A stretch of 64,000 bases of DNA from Betaproteobacteria bacterium (GCA_016194905.1 JACQAP010000020.1:1-64000); one strand, 5' to 3'. Counted from the stretch's first letter, positions 52,975-62,635 are shown. Translations and numbers: made by a program. Notes: generated by a model from the letters alone, not told the origin.

Positions 52975-53720
52975 GCTGGGCTCCCCAGGCGGTCGAGCGG
53001 GGAGCGCTGCGCCGAGATGAACTCGGTGACATACGGATCGGCCGGGCGCTTCAGCAGGTCGTCGAGCGTGCCGCGCTGGACGATCTCTCCCTCGCGAAAC
53101 AGGATCAGTTCACCGGCAAAATGCGCCGCTTCGCCCATGTCGTGAGTGACCATTACCACGGTCTTGCCGAGCCGCGCGAAGATGGTCTTCAGCTCCTGCT
53201 GCAGGCCGCGTCGTGTGACCGGATCGAGTGCGCCGAGCGGCTCGTCGAGGAGCAGCAGCGCGGGGTCGAGCATCAGTGCGCGCATCAGCGCCACGCGCTG
53301 GCGCTGCCCGCCGGAGAGTTCCCGGGGATAGCGGGCGAGCAGAGTGGGCGACAAGGCAACCAGGTCGCAGAGTTCGTCGAGCCGCTTCCTGATTTCTGCT
53401 TCCGGGCGCTTGAGGTAGCGGCCGGCCAGTGCGACATTGGCCTCGACGCTCAGGTGCGGGAACAGTCCGCCCTCCTGAATCACGTAACCCATACGCAGGC
53501 GCAGGGCCTGGGCGTTGCCGGGCTGCAGCGCCTCGCCGTCGAAGACCACGTGGCCGCTGTCCGGCGCGATCAATCCGGCGATGAGCCTGAGCAGCGTCGA
53601 TTTGCCGCAGCCACTGGGGCCGATCAGAACCGAAGTGCTGCCGTCCGCGAAGCCGAGCGAGAGCGGCGCAAGTGCGAAACGCGGGCTCAACGTCTTGGCG
53701 ACATCTTCGAGGCGTATCAT
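52971..53720 (-). CDS. ABC importer ATPase (OpuA/YehX type)
   Basis: A 249-residue ATPase with Walker A GPSGCGKST, Q-loop YVIQEGGLFPHL, signature LSGGQRQRVALMRAL, Walker B LLLLDEPLGALDP and H-loop VTHDMGEA. The start ATG 53720 (MIRLEDVAKTL) lies upstream of and overlaps the binding-protein/permease gene, so the two form a complete importer operon. No CBS domains are present, unlike classical OpuAA. The in-frame extension to 53954 is not homologous. Confidence 0.9.
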   Translation of the reverse strand: MIRLEDVAKTLSPRFALAPLSLGFADGSTSVLIGPSGCGKSTLLRLIAGLIAPDSGHVVFDGEALQPGNAQALRLRMGYVIQEGGLFPHLSVEANVALAGRYLKRPEAEIRKRLDELCDLVALSPTLLARYPRELSGGQRQRVALMRALMLDPALLLLDEPLGALDPVTRRGLQQELKTIFARLGKTVVMVTHDMGEAAHFAGELILFREGEIVQRGTLDDLLKRPADPYVTEFISAQRSPLDRLGSPA

Positions 53721-53941
53721 CGGGTCCGGTGGAGTGTATGCCCGGGCCCGGAGGCGGGCAAGGCACGCTAGGAATCGCTTGGGTGCGTGCTCGACCCCGG
53801 AATGAATGAAGGCGGCATAATATGGGCATCGGCATCCGATCTGAAGCTGTCGTGGTGATATCGTCAGTTGTGGTGGCGGAAGCCGCGCTAGTATTCGACT
53901 AACGGCGTCGGTCCGAAGTGCATTTCGAGGAGACAAACAAT

Positions 53942-54373
53942 ATGCAACCCGCACTGGCCTGGCTTCTGGTCGGCCTCATGCTCGTGGTGGTCGAACTGAT
54001 GACCGGCACCTTCTATTTGCTGATCATCGGCATCGCCGCCGGGATCGGATCGCTGATCGCCTTCCTTGGTCAGCCCTTCTGGATGCAAACCCTGATTGCC
54101 GCGATCGCGGCGTTCGGCGGCGGCGTTCTCGTCCACCGCTACCACCGCGCGGCGAATGCCGGTTCACCGAAGGACAGCGCAAACGACATCGGCCAGACGG
54201 TGACGATCGAAAGCTGGGTAAGCGAACCCCAGCGGCTTGCGCGCGTGCGCTATCGCGGCTCGGTCTGGGATGCGGACGTCCTCGGCAACGATCGCGTCGA
54301 ACCGGATGCACGGCTTTACGTCGTGGCGACGGAAGGCAGCCGTCTCAAGGTGTCTTCGGTCCGTCCCGCCTGA
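53942..54373 (+). CDS. NfeD-like membrane protein
   Basis: A 143-residue protein with three helices (about 5-20, 23-45 and 48-66) and a C-terminal OB-fold domain (GQTVTIESWVSEPQRLARVRYRGSVWDA, in part), the short NfeD architecture. It normally acts with the SPFH/Band-7 protein encoded 32 bp downstream in membrane-microdomain organisation. Start ATG 53942; GAGGAGA lies 12 bases upstream. Confidence 0.88.
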   Translation: MQPALAWLLVGLMLVVVELMTGTFYLLIIGIAAGIGSLIAFLGQPFWMQTLIAAIAAFGGGVLVHRYHRAANAGSPKDSANDIGQTVTIESWVSEPQRLARVRYRGSVWDADVLGNDRVEPDARLYVVATEGSRLKVSSVRPA

Positions 54374-54405
54374 CGGGAAATAAAAACACAAACAGGAGAA
54401 TTCCC

Positions 54406-55413
54406 ATGATTCCAAAACTCATCGTCGCCGTGGTCCTTTCGGCCATGATCTTCATGTATCCGCCGACGCAAGGCTATGCGGTGCCGTTCTTCATCATCGC
54501 CGTCGCGGTGGTGTTCGTCATCGAGGGCGTGCAGGTGGTGCCGCAGCAGAACGCCTGGGTGGTGGAGCGTCTCGGCAAGTTCAACACCATCCTCGAGCCG
54601 GGGCTCACATTCATCGTGCCGTTCATCGACCGCGTCGCCTACCGGCACTCGCTCAAGGAAGTGCCGCTCGACGTGCCCGAACAGGTCTGCATCACCAAGG
54701 ACAACACCCAGCTCTCCGTGGACGGGATCATCTACTTCCAGGTGACCGATCCGCGGCTGGCGAGCTACGGCACGTCGAACTACGTGTTCGCCATCACCCA
54801 GCTCGCGCAAACCACGCTGCGCAGCGAAGTCGGCAAGATGGAACTGGACAAGACCTTCGAAAGCCGCGACGAAATGAACAAACAAGTGGTGTCCGTGCTC
54901 GATGAAGCCGGCCGCACCTGGGGCGTGAAAGTGCTGCGCTACGAGATCAAGAACCTGACGCCGCCGGAAGCGATCCTGCGTTCGATGCAGGCGCAGATCA
55001 CCGCGGAGCGGGAAAAGCGCGCGCTGATCGCCAAGTCCGAAGGCCAGCGCCAGCAGGAGATCAACTTAGCCGACGGCGAGAAGCAAGCGAAGATCCTTTC
55101 CTCCGAAGGCGACAAGACCGCCGCGATCAACAAGGCGCAGGGCGAAGCCGGCGCCATCAAGATGATCGCCGAAGCGCAGGCGGAAGCGGTGCGCGTGGTC
55201 GGCGAGGCGATGGGCAGCGACGGCGGGCAGCGTGCGGCGAACCTGAAAGTCGCGGAGGCTTACGTCGGCGCATTCAGGGATCTGGCGAAGGCGGGCAACA
55301 CGCTGATCATTCCTTCCAACTTATCCGATGCGGCGAGCTTTGTGGCGAGCGCGATGACGGTGCTGGATCGGGCAAAGGTGGGGGCGGATGCGCAGAAGGG
55401 AGCAAAGGCTTAG
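54406..55413 (+). CDS. qmcA: SPFH/Band-7 (stomatin-like) protein
   Basis: A 335-residue membrane-anchored protein with an N-terminal double hydrophobic segment (about 1-40). The Band-7 domain (VVPQQNAWVVERLGKF...QVTDPRLASYG) is followed by a coiled coil (AEREKRALIAKSEGQRQQEINLADGEKQAKILSSEG, in part) and an alanine-rich C-terminus. It forms large oligomers and partners with NfeD. Starts at ATG 54406 after ACAGGAGA. Confidence 0.9.
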   Translation: MIPKLIVAVVLSAMIFMYPPTQGYAVPFFIIAVAVVFVIEGVQVVPQQNAWVVERLGKFNTILEPGLTFIVPFIDRVAYRHSLKEVPLDVPEQVCITKDNTQLSVDGIIYFQVTDPRLASYGTSNYVFAITQLAQTTLRSEVGKMELDKTFESRDEMNKQVVSVLDEAGRTWGVKVLRYEIKNLTPPEAILRSMQAQITAEREKRALIAKSEGQRQQEINLADGEKQAKILSSEGDKTAAINKAQGEAGAIKMIAEAQAEAVRVVGEAMGSDGGQRAANLKVAEAYVGAFRDLAKAGNTLIIPSNLSDAASFVASAMTVLDRAKVGADAQKGAKA

Positions 55414-55565
55414 GGGCTAGGGACTAGGAACGGCAAAGGCTTGAGGGAATCAGTGCGTCAAGTTGTAGGCTCACTGACGAGAGAATAGACTTGTGCCACC
55501 GAGCTCATTGGATCGAGCCGATCCACCAATCGCTCCGCATAAATTTGGCCGAAGGAGATTGTGAC

Positions 55566-55792
55566 ATGGAATACGTGATCAACTTGCATATCGAACGCCT
55601 TCCCGAGGGCGTCTATCTCGCCACGAGCGATGAAGTGCAGGGGCTGGTTGCCCAGGGACGCACGATTCAGGAAACCCTGGAAATCGCGTGCGATGTCGCG
55701 AAGAAGTTGCTGGAGTCACAGGGGGACGGGGTTTCTCCAAAGCTGTCGCCGGCACGCGAAACCTTCGATTACCCGCTGGTCGTGGGAGTTTG

Positions 55793-55793
<1 letters not shown>
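55566..55793 (+). CDS. HicB-like antitoxin
   Basis: A 75-residue HicB/DUF1902-type protein: MEYVINLHIERLPEGVYLATSDEVQGLVAQGRTI, then QETLEIACDVAKKLLE, with no visible DNA-binding tail. GGAGATT precedes the ATG at 55566. Its stop overlaps the start of the truncated HicA reading frame (TGATG), the usual reverse-order coupling. With the toxin broken it is an orphan. Confidence 0.8.
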
Positions 55794-56148
<355 letters not shown>

Positions 56149-56323
56149 TCGGCATGACAGCAAAAGGAATCGGGCAAATCACGATTGTCGAAGCCAAAGG
56201 CCCCGATCCTCTTCCAATCCACGTCCCGCCCGAACTGGCAACGCATTAAGACATGCGTTTGCCGTACTTGCCATTGGCGGTAAAAGATTGAACGGCTTGA
56301 TCGGCAACTCGATGGGGACGACT

Positions 56324-56986
56324 ATGCACACTGCAGGCCGTTTTGGGCCACGTAATCGGGTGATGCGTGGCGGACTCGTTCTCGGCGTGATGGGGCTCGC
56401 GCTTCTCGGCGCGTGCGCGCAGCAGCCGCCCCGTAACATCGGACCCAACGTCACGGTGGTGGTCCTGCCCAAGCCGCCCGACGGTCACGTCGGCGCGGTC
56501 ATGGTGCGGCCCCTCGACGGGGGCAAGCCGGTGCTTTTGAACAAGCCCTACGTCGAGGCCAGCCTTCGCGATACCAAAACGGTGCGGACGTCGCCCATCG
56601 ACCCAAAAAAAGTGAATGAAGTGTTTGGCAAAACATTGGCGGCGCTGCCCGCGCAGCCCACGTCGTTCCTGGTTTATTTCGTGGAGGGGACGGACGAACT
56701 CAACCCCGACGCCAAGCGCGCAATCGACGGCGTAGTCGCCGAGATCGCTAGGCGGCCCTCGCCGGAGATCGCCGTCGTCGGCCATACCGATTTCGTCGGC
56801 ACCGATCAATACAACGACACGCTCTCCCTGCAGCGCGCCCTCAGGGTACGGGACCTGCTGGTTCGGCGCGGCATCCCGGCAAAAATTATTCAGGCCGCCG
56901 CGCGCGGAAAGCGCGAACCTCTGATTCCAACTTCCGAAGCCAAGGCCGAACGTCGCAACCGGCGGGTGGAAATTATTGTGCGTTGA
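56324..56986 (+). CDS. OmpA-family lipoprotein (paralogue of 24916-25608)
   Basis: A roughly 220-residue lipoprotein with lipobox LLGAC. The domain VVLPKPPDGHVGAVMVRPLDGGKPVLLNKPY is followed by an OmpA domain with VVGHTDFVG, TLSLQRALRVRDLL and NRRVEIIVR. It shares order and several identical motifs with the OmpA lipoprotein at 24.9 kb. Start chosen at ATG 56324 (GGGGA just upstream); ATG 56312 or 56363 are possible. No FecR partner is next to it. Confidence 0.83.
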   Translation: MHTAGRFGPRNRVMRGGLVLGVMGLALLGACAQQPPRNIGPNVTVVVLPKPPDGHVGAVMVRPLDGGKPVLLNKPYVEASLRDTKTVRTSPIDPKKVNEVFGKTLAALPAQPTSFLVYFVEGTDELNPDAKRAIDGVVAEIARRPSPEIAVVGHTDFVGTDQYNDTLSLQRALRVRDLLVRRGIPAKIIQAAARGKREPLIPTSEAKAERRNRRVEIIVR

Positions 56987-57138
56987 TCAATTCATGCAAG
57001 AAACAAGACCTCTCGCCAGCTCGCCTGCTGACCCCTCGCCTGCTGTCCAGGAGGATGGAGACTTCATATTGTCGTCGCCTGTATACCAACGGTCAGCCAT
57101 ACCGTTCAATGAGGTATTGACAATCTATACGATGAACG

Positions 57139-57312
57139 ATGATGTTCTATCTCGGCTCGCTGGTTCGATATAACCCGCGATACTTAGGTAATTCTTACTC
57201 TAGCAAATATGGTTGGCTCATTGAGCGCTTTGTAAAAGCGAGTCCGCTAACGTTTATTAGGCATCTCAGTAACCTGATCGAGAACGTGGATCGGGTGTTC
57301 TTTAGACGGTAG
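57139..57312 (+). pseudogene. YaaC-like C-terminal remnant
   Basis: 57 codons, MMFYLGSLVRYNPRYLGNSY, then KYGWLIERFVKASPLTFIRHL. This resembles the conserved C-terminal region of YaaC-like proteins (F.LGSLVRY.P.YL...YGWLIE.F). An in-frame stop lies directly before it. Lower GC than the surroundings. The rest of 56987-57357 shows no other gene. Confidence 0.45.
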
Positions 57313-57357
57313 CTCAACCGTGGATTTGAACACCCTTCGTTCTGTTGGTGACACGCT

Positions 57358-58575
57358 ATGACAGTCATCGCGGCCTTTTCCGTGGGCGAGCATCCCATAG
57401 TATTCGGCGATCTCTTGATTACCGGCCCAAGCGAAAGTGCCGACCGACCTGTTGGCGTGCCGGCCATGCGCGAAGCCCAGGACTTCTTCGAGGGATCAGG
57501 TTGGGCGATCAAAGGACTTTCTCAAAAGGTGACCTTAATATCCAACGAATGCGTGCTCGCCTGGGCGGGTAGCTGGTTGGGCGCTCGAAGTGCAATTTCT
57601 TCTCTAAGAGAGCTGGCCCAAACAACTCCACTCAGCTACGAGAATATTGGGGAATGTTTGAAAGGTAATGCCGATCTAGGTCAGCATTCCGTTAGCCTGG
57701 TCGGTTGGATTCGGCAAGAAGATGGGATACAAAACTTCGGTTGGAATGCAGAGAAATTCGAGAGCCCAACGCTCAGTAGCATGATGCTTGCCGGATCCGG
57801 CTCGTTTGCATTGAAGGAATATTCGAAGTTGGCGGACGGCAGTGACTTTGCTTCGAATTCCCCAGACACTTCGTTTCATGCGGTAGGTCGGGCGCTTATG
57901 CTGGGTGGGATGCTCCTACAAAGTGAATATCGCGGCGGATACTCCGCGCCCACGCTAAGAAATATGTTCGGTGGCGGTTATCAAATAGCTTTGCACCATG
58001 AAGGCCGAGTTAAGAGAGTGAACGAATTGACGTACGTGTTTTGGGATGCGATGCTAAAGGGCAGAAAGCTCGGATTGACTATGCCCCAATTCCTAGTGAA
58101 GCAAAAATATCTCGGCGACTATTTGTTCTTGAGAAGTTGTCGCGTGGAGAATCAGGACGGGCATAACCCAGAGGTTGTTGATGAGCAGCGGTTTGTGGTT
58201 CCTCCTATGTACGATGCGGTGCCTCAAATTGACCATGCTGGGGTATCTGCAATCTCGTATCAATCACCTATGTACGTGCATTGCTTGCCTGTTTTCGCGC
58301 CAAATCACTTGGGGATATACACCCGTGTGGTTCAACAGGGCTCAAGCGGAGAGCCAACAATGCGATTCGAAGACAAGGAAGAGGGCCGAATTGTTGTTGG
58401 TTTTCGTCGCGACATCATGGAAGAGCTTTTTTCCGATCTCAATAAAGCTGTTCACCAAGGTGAAAAACGTACCCACGATGAACGCCGAAAGGCATCACCA
58501 GCTAAGCGAAAACTGAAACCTAAGCGCGGCGGAAAGAAAGGGAAGGGCGCCAAGCAGACCAGGCGGAAGCGTTAG
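57358..58575 (+). CDS. Proteasome/HslV-like Ntn-hydrolase candidate with basic tail
   Basis: A 405-residue protein of no assigned family. The N-terminus MTVIAAFSVGEHPIVFGDLLIT followed by SQKVTLISNECVLAWAGSWLGA resembles proteasome beta/HslV proteins: Thr2 would be the nucleophile after Met removal, D18 and K57 match the conserved Asp and Lys, and a Gly-Ser turn follows (G71-S72). A central mixed domain (to about 330) has no match I can name. The last 40 residues are Lys/Arg-rich (KRTHDERRKASPAKRKLKPKRGGKKGKGAKQ, in part). GC is clearly lower than in flanking genes, which suggests transfer. The catalytic assignment is inference from pattern only. Confidence 0.55.
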   Translation: MTVIAAFSVGEHPIVFGDLLITGPSESADRPVGVPAMREAQDFFEGSGWAIKGLSQKVTLISNECVLAWAGSWLGARSAISSLRELAQTTPLSYENIGECLKGNADLGQHSVSLVGWIRQEDGIQNFGWNAEKFESPTLSSMMLAGSGSFALKEYSKLADGSDFASNSPDTSFHAVGRALMLGGMLLQSEYRGGYSAPTLRNMFGGGYQIALHHEGRVKRVNELTYVFWDAMLKGRKLGLTMPQFLVKQKYLGDYLFLRSCRVENQDGHNPEVVDEQRFVVPPMYDAVPQIDHAGVSAISYQSPMYVHCLPVFAPNHLGIYTRVVQQGSSGEPTMRFEDKEEGRIVVGFRRDIMEELFSDLNKAVHQGEKRTHDERRKASPAKRKLKPKRGGKKGKGAKQTRRKR

Positions 58576-59032
58576 CCTTTGGTTGCAACCCCCGAAAGCA
58601 TAAATGCCGCTTATTTTTTCTCGGGGTCGATCTTGTTGCTGAACTGAATACCAGAAACACGAGGGTCAGGAAACACGAGTAGGAAACACGAGAGGAAACA
58701 GGGAAACACGAGGGGCTAGCCTTTTGCCTGCAGTCGGCGGAGTTTATGAAATGCGATCTAGCTCACCCTGATCCGTTCTCACAGCTTCGGAAAGCTGGCT
58801 TCAAATCTGCAGTGTACGTATTCAATTCGTAGAGCAACCTGATTGAATCCCAAAGCTTGATCCATTCGCAGCCAAATTCCTCGGCCGCAAACCTCTCGGG
58901 CACTTCCTTGAGCAATGAAACTACCGTTTAAATGCATGGGCTCGATTTCATTTCGCTTGCGGCTTGACCCGGGTCGAGCTTGCAAAACGGCATTTCTCAA
59001 TCACCGGTTGTCTTTAAAGACGTTCGTCCTGC
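58576..59032. other. Gene-free stretch with short direct repeats
   Basis: 457 bp with no convincing gene. 58653-58712 holds four copies of GGAAACACGAG (first one variant) at uneven spacing. An open frame on the complement (58779-59000) lacks coding character. Confidence 0.6.
58653..58712 (+). repeat. Four short GGAAACACGAG direct repeats
   Basis: Copies begin at 58653 (AG variant), 58669, 58682 and 58702, 2-9 bases apart, 3' of the low-GC gene. Possibly protein-binding sites or decay of a longer repeat; no CRISPR-like spacing. Confidence 0.6.
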
Positions 59033-59275
59033 TCAGCGATACTTTCGCGTGCACCGGATGATGGCTTCGTTGCTTCCCGCTTTGAGGCAGGTGCGGGCAT
59101 CCTTGTGACGATCGACCTGAGGGCGGGTATTGCGAACCAAGACCGTGGTCTTCGCCGCGGACATCTCCTCGGCTTTCGCCGACTTGGAATTGTCCTGCTC
59201 TACCGCAAACGCGGCACCGCCCGCAAGCAGGAATGCGAAGGCAACTGCTGCAACTGGAATCGATTTGATTTGCAT
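59033..59275 (-). CDS. Small secreted protein, 80 aa
   Basis: Start ATG 59275 with GGGAG 9-13 bases upstream. The signal peptide MQIKSIPVAAVAFAFLLAGGAAFA is followed by about 55 mature residues, Lys/Thr/Asp-rich, with two Cys (ARTCLKAGSNEAIIRCTRKYR) that may form a disulfide. No family is recognised; such proteins are typical small periplasmic factors. Confidence 0.65.
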   Translation of the reverse strand: MQIKSIPVAAVAFAFLLAGGAAFAVEQDNSKSAKAEEMSAAKTTVLVRNTRPQVDRHKDARTCLKAGSNEAIIRCTRKYR

Positions 59276-59605
59276 GAAAACGCGCTCCCTGAAAGATTGC
59301 ACAGGATGATGATCCGGCGCGGTCGTGGGTTCGTCAAGGGAGAAAAGCGGTCGCGGCAGACGTCCCATGCCAATGGCGTGATCGGCGACGCATTTGTCGT
59401 CACGTTGCGACGGTCGTCACGTTTAATGCGAATGTCGGCACAGAGCGGTGGTACGAGGCTTGGCCTGCAGTGTGCAGTAGTGAGTCGTAAATTTATCCGA
59501 CCGATTCCCTACTTGGTTCGTTTATCAAATCTCTTTTCACCCTAAGCCGTTTGGCCACGCCAAGTTCGAATTCTCCGATCAGCGTGCGCTGAGGACCGCG
59601 CGCCG
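59276..59605. other. 330-bp gene-free stretch
   Basis: Promoter side of the small secreted protein gene and 3' side of the M50 protease gene. No gene, repeat or terminator was recognised. Confidence 0.5.
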
Positions 59606-60298
59606 TCAGAAAGAACTGACCTTCAATTCCTCGTAAGTCTCGAACGCCATCACCGCGAGAAGTCCCGCAAGCACCAGATACTGCGCCGCATATTTCAGCC
59701 TGACTTCGCGCGGCGCCCGGTAGTAATCCGACGCGAGGACATTCTTGTCCTTGAACGCCGTCCAGAGCTGGGGGAGGGCGAAGAGTCCGATGAGAATCAG
59801 GAGCGGGCTGGGGCGCCAGATGAACAACGCGACCAGCATCGGAAAGCCTAGGAACCAGATTCGCGGGGAGATGACGGAGACGATGCGGCCGCCATCCAGG
59901 GGCGAGACCGGAATCAGGTTGAACAGGTTCAGGACGAATCCGGCGTAAGCCAGAGCCAGCAACAGGTGGCTCCCCGAGTCGATCGCTAGAAGGTAACAAA
60001 CGAAAGCCCCCGCGCTTCCCAGCATCGGGCCGGCGATGTCGACGAAGGCTTCCGTTTCCGCATCCATCGGTTGTTCCTTCAACTGGATCCATGCGCCCAC
60101 GAACGGGATGAAGGTGGGGGCGCCGACATTCAGTCCGCGTTGCTTCGCCGCCAGGAAATGACCCATCTCGTGCACGAAGATCAGGAGGACGAAACCCACC
60201 GCGTAGCGCCAGCCGAAAACAAAGGAGTACGCGAACACCGAGAGCAGCATTGTGCCGCCGGTCGTCAGGAATTTCCCCAGCTTGCCGGCGGCGAACAA
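59606..60298 (-). CDS. Site-2-protease family (M50) membrane metalloprotease
   Basis: A 230-residue membrane protein: zinc motif HEMGH in FVHEMGHFLAAKQRG (about 43-57) and a second metal motif NLIPVSPLDGG (about 127-137), with five to six helices. M50 proteases cut within transmembrane segments in stress signalling or processing. No PDZ domain. The frame opens with TTG at 60298; an internal ATG at residue 17 is possible. The last gene of a four-gene operon, 15 bp after the J-domain gene. Confidence 0.88.
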   Translation of the reverse strand: MFAAGKLGKFLTTGGTMLLSVFAYSFVFGWRYAVGFVLLIFVHEMGHFLAAKQRGLNVGAPTFIPFVGAWIQLKEQPMDAETEAFVDIAGPMLGSAGAFVCYLLAIDSGSHLLLALAYAGFVLNLFNLIPVSPLDGGRIVSVISPRIWFLGFPMLVALFIWRPSPLLILIGLFALPQLWTAFKDKNVLASDYYRAPREVRLKYAAQYLVLAGLLAVMAFETYEELKVSSF

Positions 60299-60312
60299 TG
60301 CGGCGAGCAGCT

Positions 60313-60672
60313 TCAGGCGCGCTCTCCGCGTTGCCGCATGCCTTCTTCGTAGGCGACGTTGATTTCCTTCGACTTGCGTTCGGCGACGGTCTTCAGCTCG
60401 TCGCCGAGATTGGCGACTTTGTCGGGGTGATATTGGCTCATCAGCGTGCGGTAGGAAAACTTTATTTCGGCCGCCGTCGCGTCGGGCGATACGTTCAGTG
60501 TTTCGTACCAGGTCGGTTCCGCGTTTTCCTCTTTGAGATCCCGATCGGGAGGAGGGGCCGATTGATATTCCGGCGCGGGCTGTGCTTTCGGCTTGTCCAT
60601 GATCAGTTTCGAGACGATCCAGTAGCCGAAGTAGAGCCCGGCAAGCGCGATGAGGATTTCAGTCGTGGACAT
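60313..60672 (-). CDS. Membrane-anchored J-domain protein
   Basis: A 119-residue protein. N-terminal helix (about 5-24, [20 protein letters not shown]), a Pro-rich linker, then a C-terminal J domain with the essential HPD in SQYHPDKV (about 52-112). A co-chaperone that would recruit DnaK to the membrane. Encoded between the membrane protein and M50 protease genes. Confidence 0.88.
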   Translation of the reverse strand: MSTTEILIALAGLYFGYWIVSKLIMDKPKAQPAPEYQSAPPPDRDLKEENAEPTWYETLNVSPDATAAEIKFSYRTLMSQYHPDKVANLGDELKTVAERKSKEINVAYEEGMRQRGERA

Positions 60673-60680
60673 GATGTTTT

Positions 60681-61394
60681 CTATTCCGCCAGTTGCAGGC
60701 GGTGCGCCTGCAACTTCGCCATGCGCTCGGTGCCTTCTTCCTCCAGTTCGATCTCTTCATCGAGGCGAAGGATCAGTTGCTGCCGGGTCTTCGCCTGACC
60801 ATCGAGATCCTGCAGGCGGCGCGCGGCGGTGACCAGATCTTCCCCGACCTTCGGAATGGATGAAAGCGTCCTGACGACATTCAGTGCGAACGGCGGGCAG
60901 GTCAGATATTCGAACGCGAACTTGCCGACCTGCTTTATCGACAGATTCATTTTGTTGCGATGGAACCACAGGTACGCCAGCAGGGAAACGATGCTGAGAT
61001 AAAGCAGCACGACGGCGGCCAGCAGCATGCCGTGACCCAGCCGGGTAAAGAAGCCCAGAGGCAGCATCACGAACAGCGCAACGGCTGTGCTCCATACCAG
61101 CGCCACCATCGGCAGGGGAACCTTTCTCCTTGCCTGCCAATTCTCCACCCCGGGTTGCGGCGGAATGCCTTCGAACCGCCAGGACAGCCGGAACATCGGC
61201 CGATGCGGAAACCAGGGCACCGGGATAAACAATTCCTTTCCCCGTATTCTGGGCTCGCGGAAGCCGAAGCGAACCTTCCAGCCCTTGCCCGCGGGAACGA
61301 GGACGCCTTCATTGCAGTAAAGCAACATCATCGAATCGTAGAGGTACAGCCCGACGGCGAGAACCATCAGCAGGACTTCTTCCTGAAGCGGCAT
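60681..61394 (-). CDS. Membrane protein of the DUF2167/M50 operon
   Basis: A 237-residue protein with a first helix (about 6-25, [19 protein letters not shown]), two further helices (about 98-138), a soluble loop between them and a C-terminal helical coiled region rich in Glu/Gln/Arg. No family name is certain. Start ATG 61394 overlaps the DUF2167 stop (TGATG). Eight bp separate it from the J-domain gene. Confidence 0.7.
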   Translation of the reverse strand: MPLQEEVLLMVLAVGLYLYDSMMLLYCNEGVLVPAGKGWKVRFGFREPRIRGKELFIPVPWFPHRPMFRLSWRFEGIPPQPGVENWQARRKVPLPMVALVWSTAVALFVMLPLGFFTRLGHGMLLAAVVLLYLSIVSLLAYLWFHRNKMNLSIKQVGKFAFEYLTCPPFALNVVRTLSSIPKVGEDLVTAARRLQDLDGQAKTRQQLILRLDEEIELEEEGTERMAKLQAHRLQLAE

Positions 61395-62236
61395 CACTCT
61401 TTCTTTTTGAACATGGATTTGAAGCCGGCCACCGCCGCTACGAAAACGCCGACAAGAATCTTCCAGAACGCCACGAAAAAGCCGCCGATGACCGCCCACA
61501 ACCCTTTCTTCGTGGCAACGGCCGCGGCGCCACCGAGTATCAACGCACCCAGGCCGTAGGCCGCGAGCTTGTCGCCTTGCTTGAACTCCGAATAATTTTC
61601 GCCGGGCGCATAGGAGAATTGCTCCAGCGCGGTTTTGAATATGGCCGAGTCGGCCGCCAACGAACTGGTGCCGGTGACCAGCGTGGCGCTCATCACGCCC
61701 GACCGGCCAAGCAGGCGGCTCGTGTAGTTGACGTTGGTGCGACCCTGTTCATTCCTCAACCGCAAGCCCCATTCCAGGCGCTTGGTCTGGTTGTCGTAGT
61801 GCGGGAGGACTTCCCAGCCGTCCGTGTATATTTTCGACATACCCAGGCGCTGACGCTCTTCGTTGGAAGGCTCGTCGTTCGCCTTCAACGACTTCAGCAA
61901 TTCATCAGGATCTATTTTCTCGTCGTCCTTCACATATCCGGAAGGGTTGAAAGAAAAAACCGCGAACCATGCGAGCGTTTTGGGTGCGAACAGATAGTGA
62001 CCTTCGGGGGGAGGGTTGCCCATCAGTTCAAGAAACCGCCGCGTATTCTTGTCGTCCAGAAAAACATAGCCGTCGGGGACCTTGATCGTCGCCTTGTCGC
62101 CGATCCGGGCTTCGGATGGGCCGACTTGCCAGGCGAGCTTCTTCAGCTCCGTCTCTATCGTCGAGTCGCCCTGAGCCCATCCGAAAATCGGCCAGACGAG
62201 AAATAAAACCCACAGAACCTGCCGCATGATGCGCAT
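61394..62236 (-). CDS. DUF2167 membrane protein
   Basis: A 280-residue protein with a signal peptide (ending GWA-QGD). Then a DUF2167 domain (IKVPDGYVFLDDKNTRRFLELMGNPP, FNPSGYVKDDEKID, in pieces) and one or two C-terminal helices (about 225-270) followed by a basic tail (KSMFKKKE). First gene of the DUF2167-membrane protein-J domain-M50 operon, all on the minus strand. Function unknown. Confidence 0.8.
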   Translation of the reverse strand: MRIMRQVLWVLFLVWPIFGWAQGDSTIETELKKLAWQVGPSEARIGDKATIKVPDGYVFLDDKNTRRFLELMGNPPPEGHYLFAPKTLAWFAVFSFNPSGYVKDDEKIDPDELLKSLKANDEPSNEERQRLGMSKIYTDGWEVLPHYDNQTKRLEWGLRLRNEQGRTNVNYTSRLLGRSGVMSATLVTGTSSLAADSAIFKTALEQFSYAPGENYSEFKQGDKLAAYGLGALILGGAAAVATKKGLWAVIGGFFVAFWKILVGVFVAAVAGFKSMFKKKE

Positions 62237-62635
62237 CCCCTTTGCTAATTGCGCAATAAATCTGCGCGTTGAAATTCAGGACTATTGACTCAACCCTTCT
62301 TCGAGGGATGGTGGAGAAAATCGACCGGGCGGAGAAACATGACAGCCCGGGAATTCACCCGCCCGGCATATTGCGCCACCGGATGTCGCCTTTGCAAGCG
62401 ACGAGAGCATGCCGTCTAAGTTGCATAAGGAACTATGCGATCACAGGAAGGGTAGGCCTTGCCTTTTGCCTGTCGTCAAGGAAGAACGAACGGGGCGGGC
62501 CTGCAGTGTGAATAAAGGATCACGCGATCGGACGAGTAGCAGCGGCGTCTCGTGGAGTGAATAAGAATGATCCGCAGACTTGTAAAATGGACAATTAGCC
62601 CAACTTACAAGACTCGACCAATCTATTGAGCCCCC
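62237..62635. other. 399-bp gene-free stretch
   Basis: Between the divergent DUF2167 operon and the small plus-strand gene at 62636. It should hold both promoters. No gene, repeat or clear -35/-10 pair was recognised. Confidence 0.5.

Noticed and set aside
56155-56250. 31-codon frame between DUF2442 and the OmpA lipoprotein gene
   Set aside because: Plausible start but too short, no strong ribosome-binding site and no recognisable family; could be a leader or chance.
58779-59000. 73-codon minus-strand frame
   Set aside because: No ribosome-binding site, mixed codon use and no protein-like hydrophobic pattern.
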